Shown: one piece after another, positions 1 to 11,689 of the stretch
How the letters are laid out: each line of letters starts with the position of its first letter
Position numbering within the stretch: position 1 is the first letter of the stretch
Origin: Drosophila pseudoobscura
Lineage: Eukaryota > Arthropoda > Insecta > Diptera > Drosophilidae
Assembly (NCBI RefSeq): GCF_009870125.1
Contig: NC_046683.1
Coordinates: forward strand, 6,634,001-6,698,000
Length of the DNA stretch: 64,000 bases
Reading direction: 5' to 3'
Position numbers and translations under genes: made by a program
The notes under the pieces: model-generated
The model's input: the letters and a program-made list of their open reading frames with translations, nothing else
The model's database searches: none
What the model was told of the DNA's origin: nothing

Positions 1-3000
1 AAAATGCAAATTTCGCAAAAGGATATGCCCATGCATAAATGTGGAGGACCGGAGGACAGCCGGGGACCAGGGAGCGAAACAGGTCAGGTCAGGAAGGAGT
101 CACAGCCGACATCAGGCAGAAGCCAGACACGAAGCAAACATATTTCATGCAGTCTCAATTGGAATTCTAAATCAATCAGATTGAGACGGGGCCAGCAACT
201 CAGCTTGCCAATGCACTGGATACACTCAGAGAAAAGAGCAAGAGCAGCTACCATCTTCTTCACTGCACAATAAGCATAGCACAGGGCGGGGTATACTACT
301 TTCCCCACAAGTATAAAGATCTTAGGCCCACATATGAATATGAATGGATATGCAACTATTCAACAGTCAGATAGTCTAAATAATATCTATCATCGCTAAA
401 AGAACATTATACTCGCAGTAAATTTGCATACATAATTTATCTCACGATATAACATTCTTTTTATGTATTTCGATGAAGGAAGGTACCCAGTGCATGTCCC
501 AATAAATATTTGCACAGATATTCCGGTGTGATCCAAGATGGTCGAAAGACCTTTGGGCTATCTGGGGACATCTCCTCTTTCTGCAAAGCTCCTCTCGCAT
601 TCTCTCAGTGCCCCAAAAGTTGGTGCGTCTGTGCATTAAGTAAGACACAAATCATAATCGTATGCGTGGGCATGGGGGCTGGGGGCCGGGGGCTGAGGGC
701 AATGGCAACTGGACATGGATCTGTGCCGAGGTCCACAGGGCAGGCAGGCAGGCAGGCCTCGTCCTGGTAGGAAATGCAAAATTTCAAATATGAATTGAAC
801 TGATATATTAATGGCCACTTGAGTTGCACTCTCCGCTGAGCCAGGACCTGGGGACGTTTGTCAGCAAAAGTAACTGCAACTTCCTGGGGCAGGAGTTGCC
901 AACGGGGCAGAAGGTAGGAGGCCAAGGAAGGGAGGGAAGGGGCGACCGGGTCGGTGTTGGCATTTATAAATCAAAATTTTGGGCCAACAAACTGAACACA
1001 GACGCACTCGCACTAACACAGAGGGAGGACATCTCTAGGCCTGTTTCTGTTTCTGATTCTGAGAGTATCTGTGAGGATTGTGTAATTGCCAGGACCTGGA
1101 CTGCATCCTGCCGGGAAGATGGGCGTAGGATGTGGCTTGAGGTGGGTCCCTGTGTGTGGGCCACAATTGCAGCAACTTATCTCTCGCCTGCCCATATAAA
1201 TAATGACAAGCACGACGACAAATAATAATGCACATATACACACACAGGGAGAGAGAGAGAGAGAGAGAGAGAGACACAGACACTCGCACAGGACACAGGA
1301 CATGGCAGGACAATAGGCCTGAAAGAATTGTGGAAGCGGGACGAGAAGTGGTGACTGGGTGACCGATGTGTGTGTGCATAATATGAAAATTTATGTGCGG
1401 AAAGGATTGAAAATAAATTTATGAATTATATTGGTTAGAAAATTGCATCTACTCAAGGATATCCTTAATGTCTCTAGGATGTGCATGCCTCTGCCTTGTA
1501 CGATGCACGAGCCACTGTCGCCGGATGCTCGCCCAAACCTATCTGTTACATTCAACAATGTATCCTGATTCAATTTATTGTTTGTTTGATTTGCATTGTC
1601 TGTGCCCCTTAGACAATTGCCAGTCGCCAGATACTATCCCGCACTGCACTGCAATTTGTGTGGTGGCCATATACAATATATGGCTATCATGGCTATCGGA
1701 ACTCTCTTTCTCTTTCTCTCCCTATTCTTTGTTGTTAGAGCCATTTAATCAGCGATAACAGCTGCAATTTGCGCCCAAAGTGCTTTTCGAATCATCCCCA
1801 AATAACAAAAATATTAAAAATATGTAGGTATGAGAGTACAGAGAATGGAACAAAGATTTTTCTCGCTGCCTGTCGGAGAGCTTATCATAAAAATCCAATA
1901 AAAGTGGGCCATGGATTCCCCCTCGTTTCTCAAGCTTTTTATGTTTCACCCCTCGTGTTTTGTTTGTTCTGTTTGGAGTTCGAGTTCAAGTTCTTACCTG
2001 CTGCTGCTTGCGGTGTCATATAATGTAGTTTATGACTGCTGTGCCTCCCTGCCAAATCTGTCAAAGTTCAGTTACATGATTTCATCCATCCACCTTCTTG
2101 GGGAATTGGGATGACTGATCCACGGAAAAAGGAACGGAACTGGCAATAAAAGTTTCCCGACACGTTTATGCTTATCTCGAACGTAATCGCAATCCCAATC
2201 CCAATCCAAGGACCAGCCAAGCACCAGACATGTCCTGGCAGTTCATCAAATGTCTGACGACAAGTCACGACTGGCTTATGGCTTTCAGAGACATCAATTG
2301 TGGGACACTTTTCATTAGTTTGGCATTACTATACGTTATTGATAGGGACGTGTGCCTGAGTGCCTGGCTAATGCGGTTTCCCTGTCATGGTGGCCATCGA
2401 TGGCTGGCTTATAGCGATATATAAATGACTACAACATGTATTCATATAAATGTATGCATATTTATTTAAGGTTCTAGTCTTGTGGGTGAAAATACAATTT
2501 TCGGAGAAAGTACTCTTCGCTGCCCCCGATATCAGCATTATCCCAAGGAACGTCTTAAGATAAATAACCTCAAATTTATTATTTTCAAGGATTATTTTCT
2601 CTTCTCCAGGAAGAGAACCCGAACTTCATCCCAGGTCCCTGCTAGGCTCCTACTACCCTCAGTGCCCCAGGTCGAGTCGAGGCCTTGACCAAATCTTCGA
2701 ACTTAGATTTGTATAAAAGCTAAATACTTTGAAGGCGATTCGATTATTTCTCAACAAAGAAAGGCTGTATTGGTCGCTGTGCTTAAAAATCGGAATGATA
2801 AACTGAGTACCATATATACTAACATTTAACATAATAAACATTAAAAGGTGACTAAAAATAGCCATTCCCAGAACCAAGAGCTAAGAACCTCGACCACGAC
2901 CCAGACCGAGACCCATTCCCACGTCGGTTTAGAGCCAGTTTTTCAGAGCGAGGGTCTCGGCTTCAGTGCACATGATAATTGCGGTTCACAATTGAAATAA

Positions 3001-3090
3001 TATTATTACATAATCAACACCTCAATTAGGTTTTTAATGTGTCATTTGAATTGCAAGTGCAATTACGGTGGGTGTGACATAGAGATCGGT
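1..3090. other. Intergenic or intronic DNA, no gene seen
   Basis: No open frame here has a convincing start, splice sites or protein-like composition. The stretch holds a GA microsatellite (1249-1274) and scattered A/T-rich tracts. On the minus strand a good splice donor (CAG|GTAAGA) lies near 1996, preceded by a very short open stretch from an ATG, but no matching acceptor or downstream exon could be found, so no gene is called. Confidence 0.6.
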
Positions 3091-3096
3091 CGGCCC

Positions 3097-3103
3097 ATAA
3101 AAG
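3097..3103 (+). promoter_or_regulatory. TATA-like box of the proline-tail peptide gene
   Basis: ATAAAAG lies 52 bp upstream of the ATG at 3155, which leaves room for a short leader of about 25-30 nt. Confidence 0.5.
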
Positions 3104-3154
3104 CGGCAGCCTCGAAGCCAATGCCATCCATTGAACCGCCTGAGCTCCATCAAG

Positions 3155-3405
3155 ATGCGTCTCTATCTGCTGTTTGCCTTCGTCCTAAGCTGCTGTCTGC
3201 TGGTGAATAAAAGCCATAAGTAGTTCCAGTACCTAGCTAATACCGACTTTTCACTCTCTTTCAGCATCTGTCGGCAGCCGGAGTGAGCCATGGCCTGGGC
3301 CAGGGACTACTGGGTGTGGGCCACCATCGCAACTCGACGGGCTCCCCGCCACCACGTGGTGCTCCGCCGCCACCACCACCCAGCACCACAGCCTCCTCGG
3401 GGTAG
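3155..3405 (+). CDS. Small secreted peptide with proline-rich tail
   Basis: Two exons, 3155-3202 and 3265-3405, are joined in phase 0 across a 62-nt GT-AG intron with a pyrimidine-rich acceptor (ctctctttcag). They encode about 62 residues. Exon 1 begins MRLYLLFAFVLSCCLL, a hydrophobic signal-peptide core, with cleavage probably near the SAAG of exon 2. The mature part is Gly/His rich (HGLGQGLLGVGHH), then a run of six prolines, then TTASSG and the stop. Reading through without splicing hits a stop at once, which supports the intron. A TATA-like box lies at 3097 and AATAAA at 3483. I do not recognise the family; an extracellular structural, glue-like or reproductive peptide would fit. The next gene on the same strand, at 4375, is also a small secreted peptide. 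Confidence 0.65.
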
Positions 3406-3482
3406 CAGAACCATGGATACGGAGATTGGATCGACCCCTAATATGACCCCGTACCTTTGTTGTATAAGCACATTAGTTTCAG

Positions 3483-3488
3483 AATAAA
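3483..3488 (+). terminator. Poly(A) signal
   Basis: AATAAA lies 78 bp after the stop codon of the proline-tail peptide gene. Confidence 0.6.
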
Positions 3489-3499
3489 CAGAGCATTGT

Positions 3500-4310
3500 C
3501 ACACAGCAAAAATCAATAGTTTGATTTGATATTATTATAGCAAGCTTTCCTTTCTCCCAAGTCACAGGAACGGATGATAAAGCCCAGACACCCAAACCCA
3601 AATATGTTTATGTCAAATTTTGTTGGGTGTTACTTATCCGCTATAACGCCCACAATTATTTACGTATGGGCACATAATGACGTTGATACTGTTATTATTT
3701 TAATATATATTTTAATAAAATATCTCTCTATTATATACAAATTTGTTGGGTCGTCGCCGATGTCTGAAATTTTACTCATATCATGCACATGTGCTTGCCC
3801 TCTAGTAATAATAATAATAATAATACCTTTAAATACCTTTTGGGTACATGAAACAATGTTTATAGGTCGCGACTTTATAAAAGCATCTTTGGCTCTTTCA
3901 ATTACCCTCGTGAATACTTGGAAACGCTTTTCCAGTACATTAAGGCCTCGAAACGCATCGATCTGTCAAGAGGATTTTTTCACAAGATCTCTATATAAAA
4001 GCTCGCGTAGATGAATGAATTAATTCACCGCAAACCTGATAGAACTAGTGTACTCTATACGATTATCATCGGAATAATGCGAATAAAGCTAGTAGGAATT
4101 AACGAAATTACCTTTATCTGAATAGAACGGATCAGGGAGAGGAGAACAGAGCAGAGCAGAACGAAGCGCAGCACGTGACCCATGACTGAGGTGAGGTGAG
4201 GCTGCAATTTGTAATCACATTTGTTGATACAGCATACCCGATTGTTTATTGTTTCAGTCAATTGAACGGAAGCCCCTGTCCATCTCATATTTAGCTGGCC
4301 AAGATGGGAC
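3500..4310. other. A/T-rich intergenic DNA
   Basis: This is the spacer between the two small secreted-peptide genes. It is A/T rich with an ATA/AAT tract near 3807-3825. The open frames in it are short and low in complexity, and nothing supports a gene. Confidence 0.55.
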
Positions 4311-4318
4311 ATATTCTC

Positions 4319-4354
4319 TATAAAGCAATCGACGGAGCGAGAGCCGCCATCAGT
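4319..4354 (+). promoter_or_regulatory. Core promoter: TATA box plus TCAGT initiator
   Basis: TATAAAG at 4319-4325 is followed by TCAGT at 4350-4354. The TATA-to-Inr spacing of about 31 bp is canonical for arthropods. The ATG of the threonine-tail peptide follows about 24 nt after the presumed start site. Confidence 0.75.
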
Positions 4355-4374
4355 TTTCCACTCATACTGAAGAG

Positions 4375-4608
4375 ATGAGGACGATAAAGTGCCGCTTCGT
4401 GGTGCTCCTGTTGGCCCTGCTTTGCCTCGCCTGCGTTGGACTTGGAGTTGGAGCAGCACCCATTGGCGAGCATGTGGATCATGCTGGCTGCATTCGGATA
4501 ACGATAGTCAAGCGGCCACTGGCGACGACCCCGACAACCACAACGACGACGACCACCACCACCACCACCACAACGACAACGGCGGCCACCACAGTAGCCA
4601 CTGGCTGA
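4375..4608 (+). CDS. Small secreted mucin-like peptide with poly-Thr tail
   Basis: This is a single-exon, 77-residue protein. Residues 1-28 form a strong signal peptide (basic n-region MRTIKCR, then FVVLLLALLCLACVGLGVG, Ala-rich cleavage region). A short middle segment with one Cys (APIGEHVDHAGCIRITIVKRP) leads into a threonine block from about residue 50, with sixteen consecutive Thr encoded by mixed ACC/ACG/ACA/ACT codons, ending AATTVATG. Such a tail is a likely O-glycosylation target, as in insect salivary glue, peritrophic or cuticular mucins. That role is inferred from composition only. The start is supported by the canonical TATA/Inr just upstream, and AATAAA lies 48 bp after the stop. 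The Thr codon tract is repeat-like, so its length may vary between individuals. Confidence 0.75.
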   Translation: MRTIKCRFVVLLLALLCLACVGLGVGAAPIGEHVDHAGCIRITIVKRPLATTPTTTTTTTTTTTTTTTTAATTVATG

Positions 4609-4655
4609 AGATGCAGATGCGATGGAATTCGAATTAGATTTCTGTATTCGAATGA

Positions 4656-4661
4656 AATAAA
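4656..4661 (+). terminator. Poly(A) signal
   Basis: AATAAA within GAAATAAAAG lies just downstream of the threonine-tail peptide stop codon. Confidence 0.6.
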
Positions 4662-4669
4662 AGCCCAAG

Positions 4670-6272
4670 CGAAAGGCGGAATCATGTTAATAGCATACTC
4701 TCGGGCAGCCACTCGAAATGTAATTTCAAAAGCACTCCAGCCCCAGCCTCCATTCTCCATTCTCCGTCTTCCAGCCCCCAGCCCCCATCCTCCATATCCT
4801 CCCCAAGGTAATGGGCCAAAGGCAGACCGCACAATGCACAAACGAAGCTGCCGAATATAATTAAATATTTTATCGCACAAAAAGTGCCAAAAATGAAACG
4901 ACAACAAGAAAATGAGCAGCCGGCATGCGTTTGGCCGGCTACCAGGGTCTGGTACGGGTACTGGGCCTGGGCCTGGGCCTGGTTGGTCCTCGGCCTGGAC
5001 CATTGTGGAAGTGTGTGTGGAGAGGCCAGGTAGAGCCCCGCTTTCCTTCTAATTCTGTAAGCTGACATTGTTTTGGCAGTCGGGAAAAGATTGTATGAGG
5101 ATAAGGGTAAGGGCAAGGTGGGGCCGAGTGAGTGTGGAACCTATGTTTCCCCACAAACAATAAACCCGCAGATCCCCTCTTCCTCTACCTTTCGGGCAGT
5201 GCATTTCTTGGGTCCTTTCAGATGGAATCTTTCGGTTGCCGGCAACTACTACAGCAACAACTACAGCACCCCCACCCGTCGCCCATTGTTCTCTACTCCA
5301 TTTTGTTGTTCCGACAATTTCCATATGAATTTTAATTATAATTTTTCTATGCTCATTTTCATGAAAACAATCAAAAATGACTTTTGTGCCTGCTCTCCAA
5401 AAAAAAACTACACTTCAGTGGCAGTGGCAGTGGCAGGGCAGTGGCAGGGCAGGGAAATGGGGCAGGGACCCGTTGCAAATTGTCACTGGCATTTATATGG
5501 CTGGAGGCCCAGTCGCCAGTGCCAGCTGCCAGGCAGGGGATCGGAGGTGGCGAACTACATGTCAAGTGGCTTTGTTCGCAGAAATGTCCCAAAGGTACAG
5601 CTGTGGATGGAATGCTCTAACAGAAAGATGGGAGGAGTGGAATGGATACTGTCATTTTCAGATACTCGTAATCCTAGATCAGAAATGGAATCAAATGGAA
5701 CATTTTCGCAGGTCGATCAAAGATCGGAAAAAGGCATAGAGACAGATTACAAAAGAAAAGAAACTATACCGGAACCCAAAAGAAATCCAGAAAAAAGAAT
5801 TTCACAGATCATTGAATGTATAGATACAGAAGGAAAATATTAGCAAGGAATCAAGAAAATAAAGAACAATAGATTAAAGAAATATGAATTTAAAATAAAA
5901 GTTCCCTCTTAAATATATAATTTGTCTCCGATCAGCAAAAAATAAAGAAGATCATTGAATAAACCCATTAGAACCCATTCTTAGAGAGGAACAGCCAGAT
6001 ATTCTTTCTTAAAAGAAAGGAATTTCCAGAAGGAAACATGCCGAAGATGCCAATATCGAAGAATAAAAGAGATCAAAGTTTCACTATAAAAAACCGATTG
6101 AAAACGTTTATAAAATAAAACTCTCAAGGCACAATGAATTTTCCTAGTTAAGTGCAGATCTCTTTAGAGCAGATCCTTTTCTGAAAAATATACGGCACCA
6201 AATCAGAGATAAACTCCAGGCCGAGGGCATTTACAGAACACATATGCTCTATTCCGAGAGAGAGAGCGAGAC

Positions 6273-6305
<33 letters not shown>

Positions 6306-7470
6306 GAGAGTAAGTGAGTAAAGGGAGTGGGCAAATTATATTCCAGCATAAAAAGTAACACAAAAGCAACACGGCGACATAAACAAGTTAACAGAGCGAG
6401 GAGTTGTTTGCCCTTTGTGGCTGTCGCTGTTGGCCAGGACCTGCTGCAGTAGTTGTTGCTGGTAGTGGCAGCTCGGCAGCTCGGCTCGGATGGCACGTTA
6501 GCGCTGCTAACATCCGTTTCCTGCCCTGGCCAAAAAACAATCCACCCATATGACAACTGTCGCTGTCCCTGTCCCAGTCCCAGTCCCATGCCCAGTCCCT
6601 ACTCATGCTCCTGTCACTGGCCATGCATACAACATAGTTTTTGAAAATGCCGCGAGGTGGTGCACACCTGTGCCGCATGCAGAACATCTCCCCTCCCCAC
6701 CCCACCACGCTTTGACGAGATTTGCACCTGTCCAAAGGCCCAGGTCGGAGGCTGTCATTATGCATTCTGATGACATTTTGCCGTTGTCTTTTGTGCAAAA
6801 TTATTTTTGCAGTCGGCTAATTAAGAGGACTGCAGAGAGCTGAAGAACCAAGCGGATTTGGATTGAAGAGACGCCCCTTAGCCCATTGGTTGTCTTCCTC
6901 ATCGATCCCGGGTTGGGTCCTGGTTGGGACAGAAACTAATTTTGCAAACATTTGTCAGCTCATTAACAATTCAATTTGCTGCATAAACGACCTAAACATA
7001 CAAATACCAGGACCAGGACCAGGTCCACGAACGGCGACCTAAGGCGTAGGATAGTTTTACCACACATGCAAACGCAGTAAATACTCAATTAATGGCAGAA
7101 GTAAAACTAACGTGGAACCTTTTTGGGGTAGCCCCCCATCCACCCCAGAGACAGAGAGAGAGAAAGAGTGACCCCCAGCCCGGAGAGTAACGCAAAACTC
7201 AATCGCTCGTGCCTGGCACTTGAAAGCGGGTTCCCCCTTTTTGTTTTTTTCCTTTTCGCTTTCTATTTGGGTAGCCAGCTCTTTGATTTCTCGGGTCGGA
7301 TAGTGGTTTGGGTCTGAGTCTGGGTCGGTGTCCAGCTCCGGCTCTGGCTCCGGGTTCATCTCCAGGAATGGTACCATAACTGCGGGCATTTTTCTAATTA
7401 TGTACAGAGGATAGCAAAGCACAACTGCTTTGAACCCATTTCTCCGGTACAAAGCCCAAATAATTATGAA
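4670..7470. other. Intergenic DNA with simple repeats and clustered AATAAA motifs
   Basis: I see no supportable gene. The stretch contains a short GGGCCT tandem (about 4960-4982), a CAGTGG run (about 5415-5450), an A-rich island at 5850-6130 with about six plus-strand AATAAA motifs, and a GA microsatellite at 6256-6310. A long frame ending at 5843 just before the AATAAA cluster was considered and rejected, because it has no in-frame ATG over its first 80 or so codons and crosses low-complexity DNA. Confidence 0.5.
6256..6310. repeat. GA/TC microsatellite
   Basis: Interrupted (GA)n of about 55 bp. Confidence 0.9.
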
Positions 7471-7476
7471 TTGTGT

Positions 7477-7482
7477 TTTATT
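7477..7482 (-). terminator. Poly(A) signal of the SLC5 gene
   Basis: TTTATT on plus (AATAAA on minus) lies about 100 bp past the transporter stop codon. Confidence 0.5.
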
Positions 7483-7536
7483 TTAAATATTTGCTAAGCT
7501 ACCGAAGGAACATTCATCCACCCGCTGGTCAGCCAC

Positions 7537-7575
7537 CATCCATCCATCCATCCACCCATTCACCCATTCACCATT
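7537..7575. repeat. CATC tetranucleotide repeat
   Basis: Imperfect CCAT/CATC tandem immediately after the stop codon of the transporter gene, inside its presumed 3' UTR. Confidence 0.8.
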
Positions 7576-7579
7576 CGCT

Positions 7580-10351
7580 TCACGTTGCCGTCTCCTGTAT
7601 GGCCTTGTGCTTGAGTCCGAGTCCATCTGGCGTCCTGGAGGGGATCTGTGACTGCTTGTGGCGACGTCGCTCCAGCCAGCGGCGGACGAAGGGCGTAAGC
7701 AGCCGCGCGTCCACGGCGTCCAGGTCCGTTTCCCGCAGCAGCAGACTGGTGACGAGGGCCACCACGATAGTCAACAGTGCCCCAAAGAGGGTGAAGTAGA
7801 GATACGAGATGCGATACAGTTGGAAGGGCCCACTGGAGGCCTCATGACTGCAGAAATAACAAAGAAACGATCCATTAAATTAAAAGTGAGGGAATCTGTA
7901 AAAAAGGAGACCCCACCTGAAGGCACCGTCGAGCGGCAGACTGGCAAAATTGCGCGGCTCGCCGGCAAAGGTGTAGTTGCAGCCCATCGTGGAGTAGGGC
8001 TTCCGCTGGTACACAAGATTCCCCGTGACCAGCTCTCGTTGGGCGCTCACACACATCCAGGCCATGACCACCAGCGAACTGAATCCTCCAAGTAGGGCTC
8101 CCTTGGAGTTCACCCAAGGCAGCATGACGCCGGCCGTGAAGATACCCAGGAGCGGGCCATTGGCCACCGAGGAGAGTGTGATGGTCAGCTGCAAGACAGC
8201 GCCCAGCTTCTCCACTACTAAGACCAACGCCACGAAGACGATGCCGAAGACGACGACGACGCTGCGCATCACGAAGGCCGTCTGTCCCTCAGTGAGAGGC
8301 TGACTCCTGAAGGTCTTCACGAAGTCCTCCAGAACGACGGCTGAGAGGGAGTTGAGTCCCGTAGAGAGCGAGGAGAGGGCCGCACTAAAAACCCCGGCCA
8401 CAAATACACCGGGCAGACCCGGATACGAACCCAGGGTCTCCATTACAAGCAAAGGCAGGAGCTGGTCGTTGCGCTTGGCCAACTTCGTCTCCAGGGGATC
8501 GCACTGGGCGTAGGTGGCGTAGATCAAGAGACCCGTGTAGCCGCAGATCATGAGGAAGGCCAGCACCCCGGCAATGAAGGTCCAGATGGCGATGCGGGCA
8601 TCTTTAAGGGTTGGCAGCGAGAGGTAGCGCTGGATCATGTTCTGGCTGATCGCGTTCGACTTGAGCCAATGGGCTACGCCGCCGAGGACCAGGGAGTAGA
8701 AGGTATACCGCTCGGTGATGTCCGGCGTGAAGTTGGGCCTCTCTAGGCGCGCCGTCTCCTGGGCCCTCTGCCAGACGACGCTCGGTCCCCCGATGTCCAG
8801 GGTGCCTTTGATGAGCACCAGAGCCATAGCGCCGAACATGATGATGGTTTGAATGACATCCGTCCAGACAACGGCCTTAAGGCCTCCGATGCAGGTGTAA
8901 AAGATGCAGACCACACAGACAATGGGCGTTACTATGTGGATGTTCACCCCGGTGGCCTGGTTGAAGGCTATAGCCGGGACATAGATCACAATCGGCAGCC
9001 AAAGGAGCTAAAGGGGATATCTCATAAGAAACCGCAACAATGCAGCACTGCAGCACAGCAATGATCACTCACCGAAGCAACAATGAACATGACGGAGCCA
9101 AAGAGACGTAGACTCCGATTGTAGCGCTGTTCCAGGTACTGCAAAGAGACCGTCAACCGTCAGTCGGGCCACGTCCTGTCGGAAGATGGAGGGAGGAGGA
9201 GCTTACCTTATACGTGGATATCAGATTGAGTTCATGGAAGACCGGCAGGAATAAGTAGTACATGCAGAAACCCATCAGCACCAGTGAGCCCATGATGTAC
9301 ATGTACTGGGCACCATACAGATACACCTCCGTGGGAGTGCCCAGCAGAGTGATGCCGGAGATGAAGCTGGGGGTAAAGATTGCAACAACAGCTCGGCATG
9401 AGAAGGTATCCGTATAACGTTTCCCAATTGCCTTGACCTTCACAATAGTACTGTCGCCTGTCGTCGATCTCTGTCATCTCAGGGGAGATCAAAGTGCGTT
9501 TTATACAATTCAATTAGCACCAATGTCGTCTTCGTCGCTTAAATTGTCCGGAATCTTAGTCGCAGTCTCAGTCTCAGTCGCAGTCTCAGTCTCAGTCGCG
9601 CAGGCAATTGAGCGTCATCAATTTGAATGCCCTGCATGCGGGTTAGTTGGTTCGTTAGCGACGTTAGGCAATCCACGGAGCCCAGCTTTTGCGGGCCAAT
9701 TATTAATTATGAAGCATTCCGATTTAGTGCGTTGATAGGAGAACGAGTTTGCTAAAAATAAACCCCAGCGGACGGCCGCTACAGGCAGAAACTAGGGCAG
9801 ACTACGACCTACAATGGGGGATCGGGAACGGCATGGTCTTAATGGGGATGTTCGCCAAATCACTGGGAGCTAAATGGTGAAGGCCTATCTGCGTTTTGGA
9901 TTCATTTTATACTTGTATCAGGAACGACTTAATATGATCTATCGATCCTTTTTAAGGTACTTTCTGAATGAGTATGTATATTGAAATTGTCAGCCTCTAT
10001 TTTTATAAGCAATTTGAGCTTATTCTATCTTGAAACTCAGACTTTTAAATGATGTCAGATTGACCATAAGCTATCCGACGAAAACTTGACATCCCAAATT
10101 CATACCCACCTCGATATCAGAGACATGGTGATGGGAAATATCTTCATCTGCCTGCCGCCCACTAGATAGGAGGCTGCACTGTTGGCCGCCTCCTCGGCGC
10201 CACCGTGGGCCCGCTGCTTGCGGGACTCTCGACGCAGCTGCAGGCAGAAGTATACCCCAATCACGGCGCAGATGGCCAGCATCATACAAAAGACCAGATA
10301 GTCCGGCCAGCCGAAGCTCTGTAGGCTGGCGCGCAGCTCCTCCACATGCAT
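7580..10351 (-). CDS. SLC5-family sodium-coupled solute (monocarboxylate/vitamin-type) symporter
   Basis: Five exons on minus: 10110-10351, 9207-9366, 9073-9138, 7917-9007 and 7580-7847. All have GT-AG borders and matching phases, giving 608 residues. The first exon opens MHVEELRASLQSFGWPDYLV with the first transmembrane helix right after. The SFISGITLLGTPTEVY motif (about residues 81-97) spans the 743-bp first intron, and YTCIGGLKAVVWTDVIQ (193-209) and SSLSTGLNSLSAVVLEDF (from 368) are characteristic of SLC5 animal members of the SMCT/SMVT branch. These plasma-membrane proteins use the Na+ gradient to import small organic anions such as lactate, short-chain acids or vitamins; the substrate here is unknown. 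The last exon carries a final hydrophobic helix and a basic tail. The ATG at 10351 is the first in frame. It could be orthologous to one of the Drosophila glial SLC5 transporters (rumpel group), but I cannot assign which. Confidence 0.93.
9367..10109 (-). other. First intron of the SLC5 gene
   Basis: This 743-bp intron sits inside the codon for the first Ser of SFISG. Its donor is GAG|GTGGGT and its acceptor is ttacccccag. It contains a hexamer-like CAGTCT/CAGTCG tandem at 9562-9598 and otherwise no open frame of note. As the only long intron of the gene it is the natural place for enhancers. Confidence 0.8.
9562..9598. repeat. CAGTCT/CAGTCG tandem repeat
   Basis: About six imperfect hexamer copies within the first intron of the SLC5 gene. 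Confidence 0.85.
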
Positions 10352-11190
10352 TTTGGCAAAGAACCTCACACAGCTATTGGACACTCGAACAAAAACAGGG
10401 CACTACCGATCAGTCGATAAATGGACGCGAATTTCTTGAAGGTGTACCGCACTGACCGCACCGCTCTGTGGTACGCATCAGAGGTGACTGCCGCACACCG
10501 AAGGAAGGCGGCTCTGTAGAGCCGCGTCTGGTTACACTTTGATTTAGATTTGTTTTATCATCCGTCCATCCATCCAACCATGTATGCCCCCCTTCCTGTT
10601 GGGCTCCAACTGCAGCACTCGTAGTTGTTGTTGCCACACACCAACTAAAGTATTATTATTAGTATTAATGATATTATGACACACTCAGCACTCGACAAAC
10701 GACACTCGACAGTTGACACTCGGAGCCACCGCTGTGACAGCCACAGCCACTGCCATAGCCATAGCCAAAGCCATTGCTGATCCAACAGCTGACGGCAGAC
10801 GGCAGACGGACAGCTGATCTACGCCTCAGCGTCAGTCCTATCCCAGTCCCAGCGCCTATTTCCTAGCTAATTGAGTCAGTGGTCCGCAAATTGAGTCGCC
10901 ATCGGGCACTTAAGCCAACGCGTTGTCTTTGCCTTGGCGCTCAACTTGGAGGCAACTTTGTGGATCGAGAGATTGGAAATGGGTAATGCGAGTGGGAACT
11001 GCGGAATGGGGTGCGACTGCGTAAATTAACTTGATTAGATTTAGCTGGCAATTTGCACCCGCCGCTGTCTCTGTTGGGATTGAAATCGCTATGTAGGCCG
11101 CGGCACCTCAATTTGCCAGAATTTACAAGATTTTGGTGGAACTATGGGGAGGGAATCATTGGAGAAGATTTGGATACAGCACAGCTATCA
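10352..11190. other. Upstream region of the SLC5 gene
   Basis: This is the spacer between the transporter and the next minus-strand gene. It presumably holds the transporter promoter and leader. No TATA box is evident; AGCC-type short tandems (10725-10780) and a near-duplicated GACGGCAGAC motif (about 10791-10808) are visible. No coding frame is convincing. Confidence 0.5.
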
Positions 11191-11197
11191 TTGCTGT

Positions 11198-11203
11198 TTT
11201 ATT
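11198..11203 (-). terminator. Poly(A) signal
   Basis: AATAAA on minus, about 105 bp past the stop codon of the small secreted protein at 11309-11626. Confidence 0.55.
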
Positions 11204-11308
11204 AAGTAGAACAAAAAAAAAATAATAATAAAGGATATGAAGGATAAACTGCAGAGCTGCTAAACGCCGTTTAGTAGATTGAGCTGAGTGGAGGCCATGG
11301 CCATCGTC

Positions 11309-11626
11309 CTAAGACCGACTGTCTTCGGGCCAGCCACTGTTGCCTGCCTCCCTGCCAGCCAGGACATCGCCAACGCTACGCTCAAGCAAGCCTGGACATG
11401 GAGGAGAGTATTTGACTTGGTGTGCATCTATCAGAAGTCAGTGGCCGGACTCACCTGCTCCTGCTCCTCCTGCACTCATGGTCAGTATCGAGCTGGTCAG
11501 CTCCTTGATGGTGCGCTCCAGTTCTCCGAGCTTGGCCAAATCATCGCCGGAGGGAGCCGCCCAGCAGTTCTGGGTCAAGCACAAAAATAGAGCGAGGCAC
11601 ACAAAAGCACAGATTGGATGGGCCAT
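11309..11626 (-). CDS. Small secreted protein, two exons
   Basis: Exons 11455-11626 and 11309-11391 are separated by a 63-nt intron (donor GCAG|GTGAGT, acceptor ccatgtccag), giving 84 residues. The signal peptide is clear: MAHPICAFVCLALFLCLTQN followed by CWAAPS, with cleavage after the AA or AP. The mature part has a short amphipathic helix-like segment (DDLAKLGELERTIKELTSS), a Gly/Ala hinge that spans the splice junction, and a polar C-terminus ending WPEDSRS. It has no disulphide pattern and no family I recognise. Reading through the donor gives an unrelated stop five codons later, so the spliced form is preferred. A TATA box (ATATAAAAA on minus, 11679-11687) lies about 55 bp upstream of the ATG. 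Confidence 0.65.
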
Positions 11627-11678
11627 AGCGTGGACTACGGTTATACTGTTATGTGGTGGCCATACACGATGTTTGGCC

Positions 11679-11687
11679 TTTTTATAT
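11679..11687 (-). promoter_or_regulatory. TATA box of the 11.3-11.6 kb secreted-protein gene
   Basis: ATATAAAAA on the minus strand, about 53-61 bp upstream of the start codon. Confidence 0.6.
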
Positions 11688-11689
11688 GT

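Noticed and set aside
5073-5843. A 256-codon plus frame ending just before a cluster of AATAAA motifs
   Set aside because: It has no ATG for about its first 80 codons, crosses CAGTGG low-complexity DNA, and its composition is not protein-like. It may be chance; conservation data would be needed.
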